Source: Lichtheimia corymbifera B2541 (Eukaryota > Mucoromycota > Mucoromycetes > Mucorales > Lichtheimiaceae). From it: a DNA stretch of 64,000 nt. The position numbers and the translations under genes are program-made. The stretch lies in the NCBI GenBank assembly GCA_000697475.1, contig JNEU01001054.1, positions 62,001-126,000 of the forward strand, read 5' to 3'. The notes under the pieces were generated by a model. That model worked only from the letters and a program-made list of their open reading frames with translations, searched no databases and was not told where the DNA came from. Below are positions 10,910 to 24,100 of this stretch, piece by piece; the stretch's first letter is position 1; the number at the start of each line of letters is the position of its first letter.

Positions 10910-13455
10910 ATGAGCTCACAACAGCATGTCGAATATGTTCTGTTGGCAGAGTTTGACATAGACAAAGGTGCATCATTGAAATACCAATACCCAGCAGATA
11001 CTGGAACCGATGAACAGTAAGAATTGCCACCTCTCTTATTCAACCATGCCCAAAGTGACTGATCAGCTAATGTACGATCCGCTATACTACAGTGTCTTGT
11101 CCGAGCTCATGTTGCCTGATGGTGCTCATTTACGTGCTGAAGACTGGACTATCTTTTGTCTCAACCAAACGATACCTGATATGGATGAAGAACATGACAC
11201 CAACAGCAACGAGCGAGAGAAACCCTTATTGTACGTGCTCAACCTTGTACGAACCAAACACGACGCGACAGCACGAAGGTAAAAGAAGAAGAAGAGTGGA
11301 AAGGATTGGATATCTCATACTTGTTGTCGAAAAGAGGTGCACATGTCAAGGCGATGGCCATTTGTACCAAGCATCAGTTTTTGCATATCTACAAGGTAAG
11401 GGAGGAGGGTTTGATAATGGGAGAACAAGTATTTAACGAATAACTGTTATGCAGCCAGTGCTTCTACTTGCTATGGAAAAGTACTTTGAGAATCCGTCAC
11501 GTGAAGTGCTCGAATCATTGTACAAAGCTGTCAATACCATGGATCTTTCAAGAATGCCCAACTTTACCTGGCATGAGCGACAAATCTTGCGGACGTCTGA
11601 CAACAAAGCCATGTTTGATGAAATGTTCACGGACGACAATGTCACGTCACCAACATCAATGCATTCGGATCAACAATCACGATGGGGTGATATCGACGTA
11701 GAGGATGAAGCAAGCAAAATTAGGAGAGGAACGTTTATTGATCTGGCTTCCGGAAGAGAGGTGCTTCCACCATCCTTGGGAAAAGATCGTCGATTCTTTG
11801 AGACCAAGATTGAGTATGAAGGCATCAAGTTACCTATTCGTGTACCCTTAACCGTGAATGACGAGGAAGTAGGCGACGTAAGTATTCTTCTTGAATTGGG
11901 TTTTTTGAAAGAGCTGACATTGATCCCAACATCACTTTGTAGTTTTCGCTTATCAATCTCATTCGTACATTTTCACCACCACCATCACAACCTGGTTCAC
12001 CCAATCCACATCATCCGCATCTCGATAGCCCAGGACCCTACACTCATCCTATCATGCTTTTGCTCAATGCACTCTTGACTCAGAAACGGATTGTCTTTCT
12101 TGGTTATGGTCATCCATCAGGCGAAGTGGCCAATTATGTCCTAGCTGCTTGTGCTCTCGGCAGTGGATGTGGTACCGTTCTCCGAGGTTTCACTGAACGT
12201 GCATTTCCATATACCAATTTGACAAGCATTGATGATCTTCTGAAATGGTAAGTTGACATGCCCATCATCGAATACAAGTGGGTGTGCTAATGGGTGTATG
12301 CAGCCCTGGATTTATTGCAGGTGTCACCAATCCAACCTATGAAGAACACACAGCTTGGTGGGATGTCTTGTGTAATATCAGTACTGGAAAGATCACTGTC
12401 AGCAAAGATATAGAATCAACATGCGTTGAGCCACGAAGTTCGATGAGCGATGTGGATGCTGGTTTCTCGTCTTTGGCTATTGGTCGCTCTTCAACCGTTA
12501 GTACGCTCTCATCCTCATTAAGCAAGACAGATGACAAAAGCCGAGATCGGGATACAGACACAGAGTTTATCAATGATGTAAGTAGGATGCTGGGATGATT
12601 GGATATGGCAATGCTAACCAATATGCATAGGTCATGTCTGCTGTACAGAGCCATTATGGCGAATCACATGTGCGTGCCAAGTTTCAGGAATACGTTGCTC
12701 GATTTGTCCGTCTTTCGGCAGCTTATGAAGAAGAAGTGTATCATCATTCTAAATTATCATGGCCCTATGATCCGCAAAACGATCCAACTGGTTTACTCGG
12801 CCATGGTCACGTGTTCCCGGATGAAGCCACAAAGCAACGCGAGCTTACCTTGAATGCCAACCGCATCGAAGCATGGCGTAAAACGATCTCATACAGGAAT
12901 TTGCAAAAGGTAGTATTGGGGTATGCACGAAGAGATGGTTCCCATGTATGCTCATGGTTGGAAATTTTTATCAGGGATTCCAATTATGGATCAATCATTC
13001 AAGTCTGAAAACTCTGGATGTGACACGACAAGTTCAGAAGCTCAAGTTGTTGAAAACCATACCCGACAATGAAATGATTGCCATCCTAGACGCATTCCTC
13101 AAATATATCGTAAACGACAGAAATATTATCGAGGTAAGGAAAAAACGACATGGATCTCTGGATGGCAAGTTGGCTTATTATCTTTTTATAGTTTCTTTCA
13201 TTTTTACCGCAATACCAAGGTGGTCTAGCACCCATCGCCATGTGCTTACATCACTCCTCTAGTACAGTACGGCGGTACACTGTTGAGTTGTTGAACCGAC
13301 TTTCTCGGAATCCTGTAAGTAATATGAGTCTCTGACGGTAAAGGTGGAATATGTATTGACTGGTTTCCTGATAGACGGGCTTGCGATTCATTCAAAGCTT
13401 ATCACGCTTCCAAAAGTTGACATATGAGCGGCTTGCACGAGAACATGCTGCTTAA
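10910..13455 (+). CDS. afi1: Afi1/MesA-type DENN protein (Arf3-docking, polarity axis)
   Basis: Ten exons: 10910-11016, 11093-11278, 11335-11395, 11455-11877, 11943-12247, 12304-12577, 12631-12909, 12975-13133, 13192-13314 and 13375-13455, giving 665 aa with frame kept at every junction. The first exon encodes [20 protein letters not shown], the typical start of the Afi1 Arf3-docking domain. Then come [31 protein letters not shown] and MAICTKH. The central and C-terminal parts carry DENN/SPA features ([34 protein letters not shown]). In yeast Afi1 binds Arf3 and stabilises the polarity axis; MesA of Aspergillus has a related role in hyphal tip growth. The role here is by homology. A serine-rich, Asp/Arg-rich insert sits at about 425-500. 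Probably cortical/cytosolic. Confidence 0.92.
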
Positions 13456-15018
13456 ACCTTGTTTCCCTTTATTCTTTGTACTTTTCATCCACGTTTATGC
13501 ATCCGTTGCCACCTTCATATCCATTCTCTCCCGCTGTTATCAAGTCATATTTACCCACTACACAGTATCCTATCAACAAATTAAAAGCTATTAGGTATTC
13601 AAAGGCATATAGTTATGGGAATGGGCATACAGTGTAAGCAAGTTTCGGTACAAAGGATGACGATATCACATCCATGCATAGCCATGGATGCAGAGAACGT
13701 GCTACAATGGGTGGTTATCAATAGAACTTATTTATATATGCGTTATGGAATTGTGGTAGCTCACTGACTATCAAGTCTTACCATGCTTTCCATGGATGCT
13801 CTTGGCATACAACAATCGAAGAATTCTTTTCATGTGAAATCACACCAAAATCATGCATACATCACAACAATGATGTCACTTTTGCCTTTTGAAATGTCAG
13901 CTCATGCAGCAAGCTTATGCTATGATGAGCGGCAAACTCGATGAGATCTGCATATCAATGCACACTTTATCTACGTTTCATCTCAGTCATTGGAGATCGG
14001 TAGTGTCCCATATGCCCTGACGCGTATGAATGCATCTCGCCAACATCCTCAATTCGCGGTGTTGTATAAACGTACAAGAAACAGCCTATCGTCTACAGTA
14101 TTAGTGCATCCACTCAGGGCGTTTGAGCTAATACAGGTGTAGGATATCAGCGTGTCATGGGTTGGCTTTCAAGCAACTTGGAGGACATTGGGTGTCTCAA
14201 AAATGAATACTGATTCGGAATACATCGGATTGTGTTATAGATAGGCGTTTGGTGTGGGGATATCTTATTAGTGGGATGCGACCTGTTGCATTCGCAAAAT
14301 ATAATAGCAACAAGATTGAGTTATCCGTTATCTGGAACCTTTTTGGAAAAGGGGTGGATGTTGTCTCACATTATGCACGCACCACTTAAATCAGCATAAA
14401 ACTGGGATCATTGACAAGGCAGCAAATTGATTTGTGGAAATACCTTAGCTCTTAAGGTATCAAATGTAGCATTCTCGGTAGCAAACCTGATTTGGAAGAA
14501 CCTCCATGGGAGAAAGCAAGTGGTGGGGGTGAGCGCTCCCCAATTTTTGTGCGGAGCTGCTTGCGTGGTCCAGACAATACTTGGCAGAAACAGCAGCCTG
14601 CAGTGTGCTCATTCAAAAAAGACGACCATAACATAGGTCCATTATATACATGACAAAGACAAACCAAATTGGCAAATGAATAACAATAATATTCAGGTGA
14701 AATTTCCTTGAGTTTCCGATAACCGCATATGAGAGTGGCATGGATTCCACTAGAACCCCTGGCAAGGCAGGCCATGGTATGCCGCTCTTCTCTCCCATTG
14801 GTTAATCCAAAGAATAGACTTTGCTCATTCTGACATGCATTAACGGATTTGGTCGGCAACAATCCAACTTTGTGATTTCAAACCATGCCATGCTAACGAG
14901 CCTTTCGGCGAATCCCGCGGATGAGCTACCAGCCATTGCAACATATAAAAGGGTGACAGGTTGTGATGTTGATCAGAATACAATACCAATTATCTTTTTA
15001 TCCCATATACAACAAAAC
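13456..15018. other. intergenic, no supported gene
   Basis: About 1.5 kb. Short frames on both strands (for example 14427-14862) have no recognisable content. There is a perfect 8-bp inverted repeat with a 5-nt loop at 14440-14460 and a TATA box at 14944-14951 belonging to the next gene. Confidence 0.5.
14944..14951 (+). promoter_or_regulatory. TATA box of the small mitochondrial protein gene
   Basis: TATAAAAG lies 75 bp before the ATG at 15019, a plausible core promoter distance for a fungal gene with a short leader. Confidence 0.55.
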
Positions 15019-15291
15019 ATGCTCGCTACTACTATGATCCGCTCTGCTGCTCTCGCTACTGCCAAGCCCATGGTCACTCGTCCTGCTGCAAGCCGTCTTT
15101 ATTCCACGGTGATCACATCGGTGCCCAAGGCTGATTACCTTGACAAAGAAGTTGGTCAACATCCTCAAGCCATGCCTTTGACAGATACCACCGTTTACGC
15201 AGCTCAAGGTGAAGCTGTCACCTCCACTTCAGAACCTGTGTTCTCGACACCATCCTTTAGCCCTACCGTCAATGTCGTCTTTGATGATTAA
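15019..15291 (+). CDS. small protein with mitochondrial targeting-like N-terminus
   Basis: A single exon of 90 aa. The N-terminus (MLATTMIRSAALATAKPM, then RPAASRLYST) is rich in Arg, Ser and Ala, lacks acids and looks like a cleavable mitochondrial presequence with a cleavage site near RLYS|T. The mature part (about 60 aa) is acidic and polar (KADYLDKEVG, ending NVVFDD) with no domain I know. A TATA box and an in-frame ATG support a real gene. A second in-frame Met at codon 6 is a possible alternative start. The function is unknown. Confidence 0.65.
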   Translation: MLATTMIRSAALATAKPMVTRPAASRLYSTVITSVPKADYLDKEVGQHPQAMPLTDTTVYAAQGEAVTSTSEPVFSTPSFSPTVNVVFDD

Positions 15292-16951
15292 GTTGCATGC
15301 AGATCACCTTTTGTATGTTCGATTACCCTTTACTATCACTGACATATTTTTCGACCACCTTATTTTCTTCACCTCCTTGACGTACACGTATCATTCGTCT
15401 CTTTCTTCTTGTGATTTCTTTGTTAAACAACCTATTTTTGTACATATGCCTCCTTTGTTTCCTTATCGTAAGCATAATAAACCATTACCAGAGTTATGAC
15501 TGTAAACCTATTTCCAACAACAGAATGTACTTCACTTTTGTATTCATCACATGCAATGCTGCTGCTCGTGGATTATTGCTTTAGTTTTCCTTGAGATCTC
15601 CTGTACTTTTGCATAACATAACATGCATAGCTCTTATGTGTGGAGTGGATAGATATTCAGGCTGGCAGTAGCAATGAATATAAAGTAGCATAGGTGATGA
15701 GATCCAATTTCCCGGAATAATCCGAAAATGGTGCATGCAGTTCACCTTCCACGTCAAAGAATGTGCACCCCATACATGATACATTGTTGAGTTACCCCGA
15801 TATGGCCCGAAACGGGCGGCATATCCACACCGTGTTACACACAGGCCTATGCGTTCTTCCCCACATTTCTGAAGGCCACTTGGTGAAAAGGATAATGACT
15901 CAGAGTTGCAACGCATTAGAATGGCATCTACTGATTGATACAATTCGCATTGCTCTTGAGCACAATTTGGCTATGCATCACCTTTTCGCTCATTGTATTA
16001 TGTAAAGTGTATGCACTTATCAGCCTGATTTAGATATGCAGTTTGCAGGGTTTCCCACATCAAAAGGAAAATGAGATCGCGAATGACGTGCTAACATCTA
16101 AAGACTGCACCATGTAGCAACGTTTTGCCGATTACTTTTACCGGAGTATTACATTTCCTTCCTTCCCACCATATTCCATAGAGTCATGTGCTACCTTACA
16201 ATTGCCTATACGTTATCCCGCGTACTTTAACATAATAATCGCTATTACCAAACTATGACTCCGTTGGATGGCCATTATTATGTCTTCGAGGAAAACAGTG
16301 ACGTTTTAGAATGATGACATGGTATGATATAGCGCGTTTATTGTTGACCTATACTTTGTATATTACCCTCATTTACTAGAGGCGGCGCCGAGAGGAGTGT
16401 GGTACACCCATGCGTCAAAATGGGCGTGGTAACAGCGTTATCGGTGAAATATTTGGAATGAGAGCCAGTGCCATTACAGGCTCACAGCACATGCATATGA
16501 GTCACTATTCATAACACAATCCTATGGAAGAATAGCAGGAAAGGGTATATGGGAAATGGTGCTGGTACACCAGTTATAACTCATCCACAATAAGCTAAAC
16601 GCGTAATGTGATGTTTGTTTATTACGGAACCACCCATTTTGAAGACTTTAGTATCATGCTCTATGCTCAGGGTAATTATCTAGACAGCACAATGACCAAG
16701 GATTCCTCATGGTGGGGGTACCGAAAACACCACATAGGTATTCCCATCATCGGACGCGTGATTGATTGATCACCTAATTTTTACTGGAAACGACGATCAC
16801 CAATCTGCATGAAAACTATCCTCGGACGTTCGAGTCTAAACCGCCGAACAACCCTAGCAAACTAAATAAACATGAGACAGCTTTAAAAGATCCATGCGAA
16901 AGAACCAGCACAAATCTCCTTTTCTTTTTTCCCCAATTGATATAACTCATC
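15292..16951. other. intergenic, no supported gene
   Basis: About 1.7 kb. Only short shadow-like frames occur (for example minus 15943-15581). A perfect Gcn4-type element TGACTCA is at about 15896-15902; it may be chance. The stretch just before 16952 is pyrimidine-rich, as expected for a leader. Confidence 0.5.
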
Positions 16952-17818
16952 ATGGCACCCACCGTTTACATTGTAATTTACACCCTCTATCATCACGTAT
17001 ACAAGCTAGCTCTTGAGGTACAAAAAGGATTGGAAGCCGTTGGTGTAGAAGTCAAGCTGTTCCAAGGTAAACGATAGGAAGGATGATTGAATCAAAAGAA
17101 GCAGAAGGATAACTAACTGGAAACTTTAGTGGCCGAAACTCTCTCTGATGAGATCCTCACCAAAATGCACGCACCAGCCAAGCCAGATCTGCCGGTGATT
17201 TCGGTAGAGCAGTTGACCGAGCCTGATGGCCTCATCTTTGGTATCCCAACGCGATTTGGTTCTTGCCCAGCACAAATCAAGGCGTAAGTTAAGCTGACAC
17301 GCGTATATCAAGTCCAAAGTATTGATTCCTTTCAATAGACTTTTGGATGCCACCGGCAAGTTGTGGGCTACAGGTGCATTGTCAGGCAAATTTGCAGGCA
17401 CCTTTTTCTCTACTGCTTCCCAACATGGAGGTAAGCATTGGCTTTTGGGTGGATGGAGCTGGTTACCGAAAAGTAATCAATTGCGTTCTCGTTTATTATA
17501 GGCCAAGAAACAACATCGCTTACAACTATTACATACTTTGCCCATCATGGGATGATTTATGTACCATTTGGTTTCGCACATACTGCTCTTTTCGACAACT
17601 CTGAAGTTGTGGGAGGTTCTGCATATGGTGCTGGTACCGTTGCGTAAGTAATGATTCTCAAAACCTAGCCAAGTATGCGTGTATGCTAATATAATGGGAT
17701 ACGCAGCAACGGTGATGGTTCTCGCCAGCCAACAGAAAAAGAACTCGATATTGCCAGAACTCAAGGTGAAAACTTTGGCAAAGTTGTTGCCACGTACGTC
17801 AAGGGCAAAGGTTCATGA
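16952..17818 (+). CDS. pst2: WrbA/Pst2-type NAD(P)H:quinone oxidoreductase
   Basis: Exons 16952-17066, 17130-17283, 17339-17430, 17502-17643 and 17707-17818 give 204 aa, the usual size of the flavodoxin-like WrbA family. Visible motifs are the N-terminal phosphate-loop strand IVIYTLYHHVYKLA, GLIFGIPTRFG, SQHGGQETTSL and GAGTVANGDGSRQPTEKELD near the C-terminus. The family binds FMN and makes two-electron quinone reductions that limit semiquinone and ROS formation; yeast members sit at the plasma membrane (eisosomes) or in cytosol. The P-loop reads YTLYHHV where many relatives have a small-residue YS-x-YGH pattern, a mild oddity. All introns are short with GTAAGT-like donors. Confidence 0.94.
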
Positions 17819-20800
17819 ACTTTTCAAGATCACCATGGTATTATCACCACAGATGTAGCTCACTTTTATAATAATAAAATTACTGGTCAATGAAGCATGG
17901 CATTGTAGACGAAGCACACTAATGTGCGGCTAGTAAGAAAAGCTAATCGCAGAGGGGATTTAACTTGTAGGCTCTCACTGGAAGGGAGGTTTTTTTTTAT
18001 TAGGGGACCAGCAACTAACTCGAGAGGCAAACGCTGCTCTTTCTTCCTATCCTTTTAACCCCATTCACGACATCCCTCAAGGTAATGGTCTTGTTGGTTG
18101 GGAGATATTGATATAGTTCCGAGTATCCATAGACAGGACGTGTGTGCAAGTGCCGTAGTCAAGGAAATACCGTCGCTCTTCTTGTTCGTTGCTATGCAGC
18201 TCTACGCTTGGACAGGTACATTCAAGGGCCCCAATGTAGCAGGAGAGCTTGTTTCATTGACGAGCTAGCTTGTATAGACGGCAAAACTGATCTCAAGACG
18301 AGGGCTCATTTGGCTTTTTGAATTGGCTTGATTACACTACACCATGGCTCTCGGTTTCCAATAGCCAACAACAAAGGTCTTTATGCATACGAAAAAGGCA
18401 AGTGCAGTGAACAAAGACATTGACAAAGGCGTTCATTGTAATAACGAAGGGTGCTATTAGGTGGCGCATCTTTGGATATCATCTCTTTTCTTGGGTACGA
18501 CTCCCAGCCTGAACTTCTCGACCATTTGATGCTCTTCTCGTGATTCATGTTGGTGGTAACTCTTTGAGGATTGGAAAGGTGGGTAAGACTATTCTTTCTT
18601 TATTGGGGAGGATGAATGAAAGCGATGGCATCGATGGGTGATTTGATTGCTTTTATCCATAGCGATGATGCTTTTACGAAGTTGATTATGATCACGATAT
18701 CCATGGCAACGACGATAACGACAATGACGCAGACAACCATGATTTACCATACTCTTGACAAGATGTTGTTTGATGCTGTCCCTCATCTCGTTGATATCTG
18801 GAAGGAAGCCTGCATGATCGCGGTCTTTAATATTTCTTGTATCTTGGATCGTTCTCATGACCACGGCGAGTACGATGGATGAAGATCACAATGGCGAAAT
18901 ATCTGATGTAAAAGCATTGTTTATTATTCACTTAGACTTCGCTAGCTTATCCCTCCTCTCGTGTAGTTTGTGGATAATAGATTAGATGGTATAAGAAATA
19001 TACATTTTCTGATACAATAAAGTGTGGAATGAACTCAAGAGAAAAAGGCGACTCTAAGGATGACTACCTAATCGATATATCTGACTGTCAGGTCCCTGAG
19101 CATCTGCAAATTGGTTATTAATGCAGCTCGATCTCCACATTTCAATATGATATGAGACCATAATTAATACATCTTCCTTATTGGAGTTGTTTACGTACCT
19201 TTCTAAAGGCAATCATCATCCCATTCATGAGCAGCCTATTGTTCACCGCACATGCCAGCTAGGGTAACGAGCAAATAAAAGTACATACAAAATCCGACAT
19301 TGTAAAAAGTGGTGTCATGGATGAGCAGGGTATGTGTCACATTTACACGTGCAGTGCTTCTCGGGACGAAAGGATCAAAGATGTTGGGATCAGCGTTTCC
19401 CGTCGTGACTGTACCGCACAGATAACATCACACGAGAGAGCAGCCACACAACGTTTTCCTTGACTGAACAAAAAAGTCGTACCATGGGATCTGGTACTAC
19501 CAGCGATATGTCGCACGAAATATAGGGAATGAGCTTGATCAATGCGGAAAGGGCAATTGAACCCTATCTTGAGCTTAAGAACAAGTATTACAATATACAT
19601 CGAGCAATACAAGCTGACACCCCAGACCAGGATTAAGGAGCGCAAAATATTGATCGTGCATTACATCATGATCAGAATCCGTACATAAAATGCTGAGCAC
19701 GGAAAAAGGAGCACCATTGAACTTTTACACCTGTAAGCTGTTTTCCAACCCGCCAGCGGGGTATGAATACCATGATTGTTGGCATCTTCATGAAGAAGGC
19801 GCTCGGGAGAAATATAACCTGCCATCATGCAGCTTTTGAACAATGGTATTGGGGTATTTCTCGCTTTGGTGCTTGGGATTTGTTATATGTGCATATTCAT
19901 GGCTCGTTGATTGCATGCTTATGGCTTTTATTATTGGGGGACCTAGAAGTGCGTATAAATGTGGTAGACTTTGACGATCACCAACAAGCTAAAGGCATTC
20001 GTATAAAACCGTCGCTTAGCATGTTTGGTACACAAACGAACACCGCCTAACCGTTGCATGAACGAGATGCATAAATAATCCTTGACCTTCACATAGCCAC
20101 TGAGAGATAGTGTGCTTAATGAATCATCCATTCAAGCATATTATAAGCGGCAATGACAATTAGGTATGTTTACGATGGGTCATTCATATTGATGGATCTA
20201 CCAGCAGGCAATAATGACCGTATGCTATATGTCGTTGGTCCATCGAGCACAGCTAAGCTAGTATCTTATTATGCTTGGTTTACAAAAACAAGGCTATAAC
20301 AGCACGATTATATAGCAGGGACACGAATTGATAAAAGAGAAGACGCAGACGAAAAGATATGCTCAGCAGTGTTATGTAGTTTCTCCCAAAGGTCTCATTT
20401 CACTAAAATGCACCATGACATGCTGATGTTCATACCCCGATGGTGGATTTGGGAAAAAAACTTGTGAGGAAACAGGTTATTCTCCCTCGTCTAAGGTTTT
20501 GGCTCTGTAGCAAAGTTCATCGAAATTCTTCTCTCCGTTGTTGTCATGGAGAGGAAGAACGGATGTGCAGACTAGTGACTATATAGGGTAATTGGCCATC
20601 CATCATGGGAACGGCAGCGATTCGAGTGCGTACTGAGTGCGGGGGGTTGTCATCATATCCACATGGAAGATGCATGTTCCTTTACATGAACCTAGGGATA
20701 TACTACATAAAACGTGGATGGGGATTATGTATGCGGGGGAGAAACAAGTGATCGAAAGTGGCGTAATACATGGATTATTTGAAACAAGCAGCTGCATGGT

Positions 20801-21175
20801 GAAGTCAACTTGCGGTTTATAGGTGTGGTTCCACATTATTGGGAGCGGGAAAATCAATACAAATATACGCACTTGGATGTAGTAGTCATGTCCATGATAG
20901 CATTTTAGCAGAGAGTAATAGATAAGGGGAGAGTGAAAGAACATGGGGCTCGACCAGGTATGATCCTTTTCTCCTTGATAATCGAGTCAACTAGGCAAGT
21001 GATTGTCTCATAGAAAGAAATGGCGGGCTTTGCTATAATACCACGTTAATAGTGGAACGGATACTTTTTATGGAGACTTGGTCGTACGACATCATCTCGC
21101 AATTCCTTGTACCTTTATCCACTTTGCACATTTCTTTTTCTTTCTTCCCTTTCTCGGGCATGTTATGTGCTTACT
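17819..21175. other. gene-poor region
   Basis: About 3.3 kb without a supportable gene. Between 18000 and 18560 several short exon-like open segments lie between good splice-like signals (for example GTAATG after 18080, ATAG before 18130, TTAG before 18461), but their frames break and I could not assemble a protein. The rest (18900-21100) has only short overlapping frames. The last part should carry the RasGEF promoter. Confidence 0.4.
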
Positions 21176-24100
21176 ATGGCCTCGTTTCCGAAAATCATTT
21201 GCCGAGTCAGGGCCATTTATCCTTTTTCTTCTAAAGAGCCAGCGTCCCTGAGCTTCGACAAAGACGACTACATTGATGTACTTGCCCAGCTGGACTCGGG
21301 TTGGTGGGATGGATGGTAATTTTCCACGTTTATACACAACTCTTCTATTCACTCACATTGCATTCAGGTGTGGTGGATCGCGAGGCTGGTTTCCTAGCAA
21401 TTATGTCGAGATCGTTGAAGAGAATCCTGACGGTCCAATGCCGCCATCACCTGCTCCCACCAACAAGCCCAAAGCATCACCACCTGTGGTTGATCCCAAG
21501 CGAGGTGATTTACGCCAACCTTCTCGAAGGAAGCGCAGCAATAGCACCACACAGCATCGTTTATCATTGAAGACATTAAGCAATATATCATCCAATATGT
21601 CTACACCTGCGCCACGACGTACAGCAGCAGCAGCAACATCACCATCACCTGTAACGAGTCCTGTTATCAGCAATGGCAGCAAATTTGGATGGACTGCAGC
21701 AAGCAATCGCACTAGTAACAGCACTGTATCCGATGGTAGCGTGTACAACTTGCCCGAGGGTTGGTCAGCACAATTGGCTGAGGATGGTACAACTCGCTAT
21801 TATTACAATCATCGCACTGGCAAAATGCAATACGATCATCCTGGCATTGGATTTTCTGATGGAGAGTACGACAGCGAATATGAAGCATCGATGGATGATA
21901 GCTATTATTCTGATGAGGATTATGAGGATGAACGATATCAACATTCTCGTCTTGCTACTATGCGACGCATGTCGAATCGACTCAGCCTTGATTCTTTGCC
22001 TGCCAATGTTGATACACCAGCCACTGCATTCTCTGATGATTTCAAGGCAAGTAGCAATATACATAATCCCTTGCATTCGATAAAAGCTAACTTGCATGTT
22101 TAGCAACCGCCACCATTGCAAGAATCGGCTGCCATGTCCCATTGGGTACAACGTGTGACACCGCAGGGTCGGGCGTACTATTGCAATTTGGTGACACAAG
22201 AGACTACCTGGGATTATGGCGAGATTGACCAAGCAACCGGTCGACTGGTAATTATTGTCTTTTCAACACGTGTTTTCCTTTTAAAAGATTTCTCCTTCTA
22301 ACCCGACATACATTATTTTATCCGGATTCCACTTTATATAGAAGCATCGCCAACATGATTCGGATTCGGACACTGACGAACCTATTGGACGTACAACCAT
22401 TCACCATAGCCGCCAATCATCCAATCATGCAGCTGAGCTAAGCAACCCTAGCAACAATGGCGATAGCACGTGTTCTAGCCCAACCACACCAACTCGAGAT
22501 GAACCTTTGACATGGCATAAACTTGCTAGCACTACAGCTATGGCCATTCACCATCTTAATATGGCTGCTCAACGTGGTGAACGTGACGCCTTTGTCGAAG
22601 ATGCATCGGCTGTGGTGGTATCCATTCGTATGATGTTATACGCTTCAGGCATGCTGGACAAGGACTCGAATCATATGCAGGATCGTATGCTTCGTGATCC
22701 ACATCGTGCTGTTATGGCAGCTCTTTCGAAATTGGTGCTCTCAGTTAAGACAGCTTCCGAAGGCTCATACAAACAAATCCAACCTGAGATGCTTCATCGT
22801 GTACAGCGGGATGCCGGAGACGTTCTAGCTGCTGTACGTAGCTTCGTTACTGTATGCCAAGAACGACGTGTCAAGGTGGAGCAAGTCAAGCCGCAGCTTA
22901 TGTTTGATACCAAGTCATCCACGACACCGCCAAGTGAGAGCCCTATTCTTGTTTCTTCCAGCACGGCTGTTGAATTCGATCCTGAGGCAACACGCATCGC
23001 TACTGGCTTGGGTCAAAAGTCAAAATACCCTCTAAATCAGGATCTACTTGTCAGTTTACAAACCCATGCGAACCAAGTATATGGCTCAACCAATGCACTG
23101 TGCAAGGCGACTGAGCTCAATACGAACGAGGATGGAAAGTCGCTTTCAACTGTGATCCTCCTATTTAGGAGCTTGTCAATGCAAATTGGCCAATATCTCA
23201 GCATCCTTGAAGACATTGATTTGGTTAACATTGATGGTTCCAAGATCCCGTCGCTTGGTGATTACCTCGTCAATAAGCAAAAATTGTACAATGCTGTCGG
23301 CGTGCTATTTGGGGTCGTGCAATCGCTCAGCAGCAACCGAATGGATACCAACCAGTGTGTTCAGGATATAAATGAGGCTGTCCAATCGGTCGAGAACACG
23401 ATCAAGCTGATTCTTACCAACGTGGATGAGATGATCAAGCAGCGTCGCAACTGGTATCGACAACTCAACCCTCGTGATGATGATGAAATGCCAATGTCAC
23501 CTGTATCAGCACGCTTTGATGATTCCGACAGCGAGGATGGCGAGCTTTGCAAGGCACCCACTGATAAAGCACGCAAGTTGATGTTGTATCAGCCACCTGT
23601 AGCACCACGGTCAGCAACAGAAAATGGTGCTGGTGGATGTCTCGGCTATGATTATCCACCCGAGGAGATTGTGTATGGACAAGATGGCAATATCAAGGGT
23701 GGCACTTTACGAGCACTTGTGGAACGATTGACTCTCCACGATTCACTGGGTAAGCACATGTGCTGCTGTGTAACATAGTAATCACAGATAAGCTGATTTT
23801 GATGGCGAATGGGCTTTATTTCTAGACACGAGCTTCATTGCAACGTTCTTGTTGACATACCGATCGTTTTGTACAACCGAGGAGTTTTTGTCATTGCTCG
23901 AACAACGATACAACATTCGCCCCACAGAGGAATTGACACCATGGGAGCTTGAAGAGTGGTCCGAACGTAAACAAAAACTCGTTCGCTTACGGTAAGCTCA
24001 TTGGAAGAACCAAAATATCCATCCAGAAGAGCTAATGTGAGTGTTTGTTTTGCATAGTGTCTTTAATGTCATGAAGATTTGGCTCGAGAACTACTACAAT

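Noticed and set aside
10774..11043. Minus-strand frame with many Cys that looked like a small secreted protein
   Set aside because: It is antisense to the first exon of afi1 (10910-11016), whose protein matches the Afi1 docking domain well; the Cys pattern is a by-product.
14440..14460. Perfect 8-bp inverted repeat with a 5-nt loop
   Set aside because: Too short to be convincing; no U-run follows and eukaryotic genes do not need such terminators.
15896..15902. Perfect TGACTCA (Gcn4-type) element
   Set aside because: A single 7-bp site about 1 kb upstream of pst2 is expected by chance at this frequency; no second site nearby.
15581..16005. Frames of 120 (minus) and 80 (plus) codons
   Set aside because: They overlap each other and lack any family feature.
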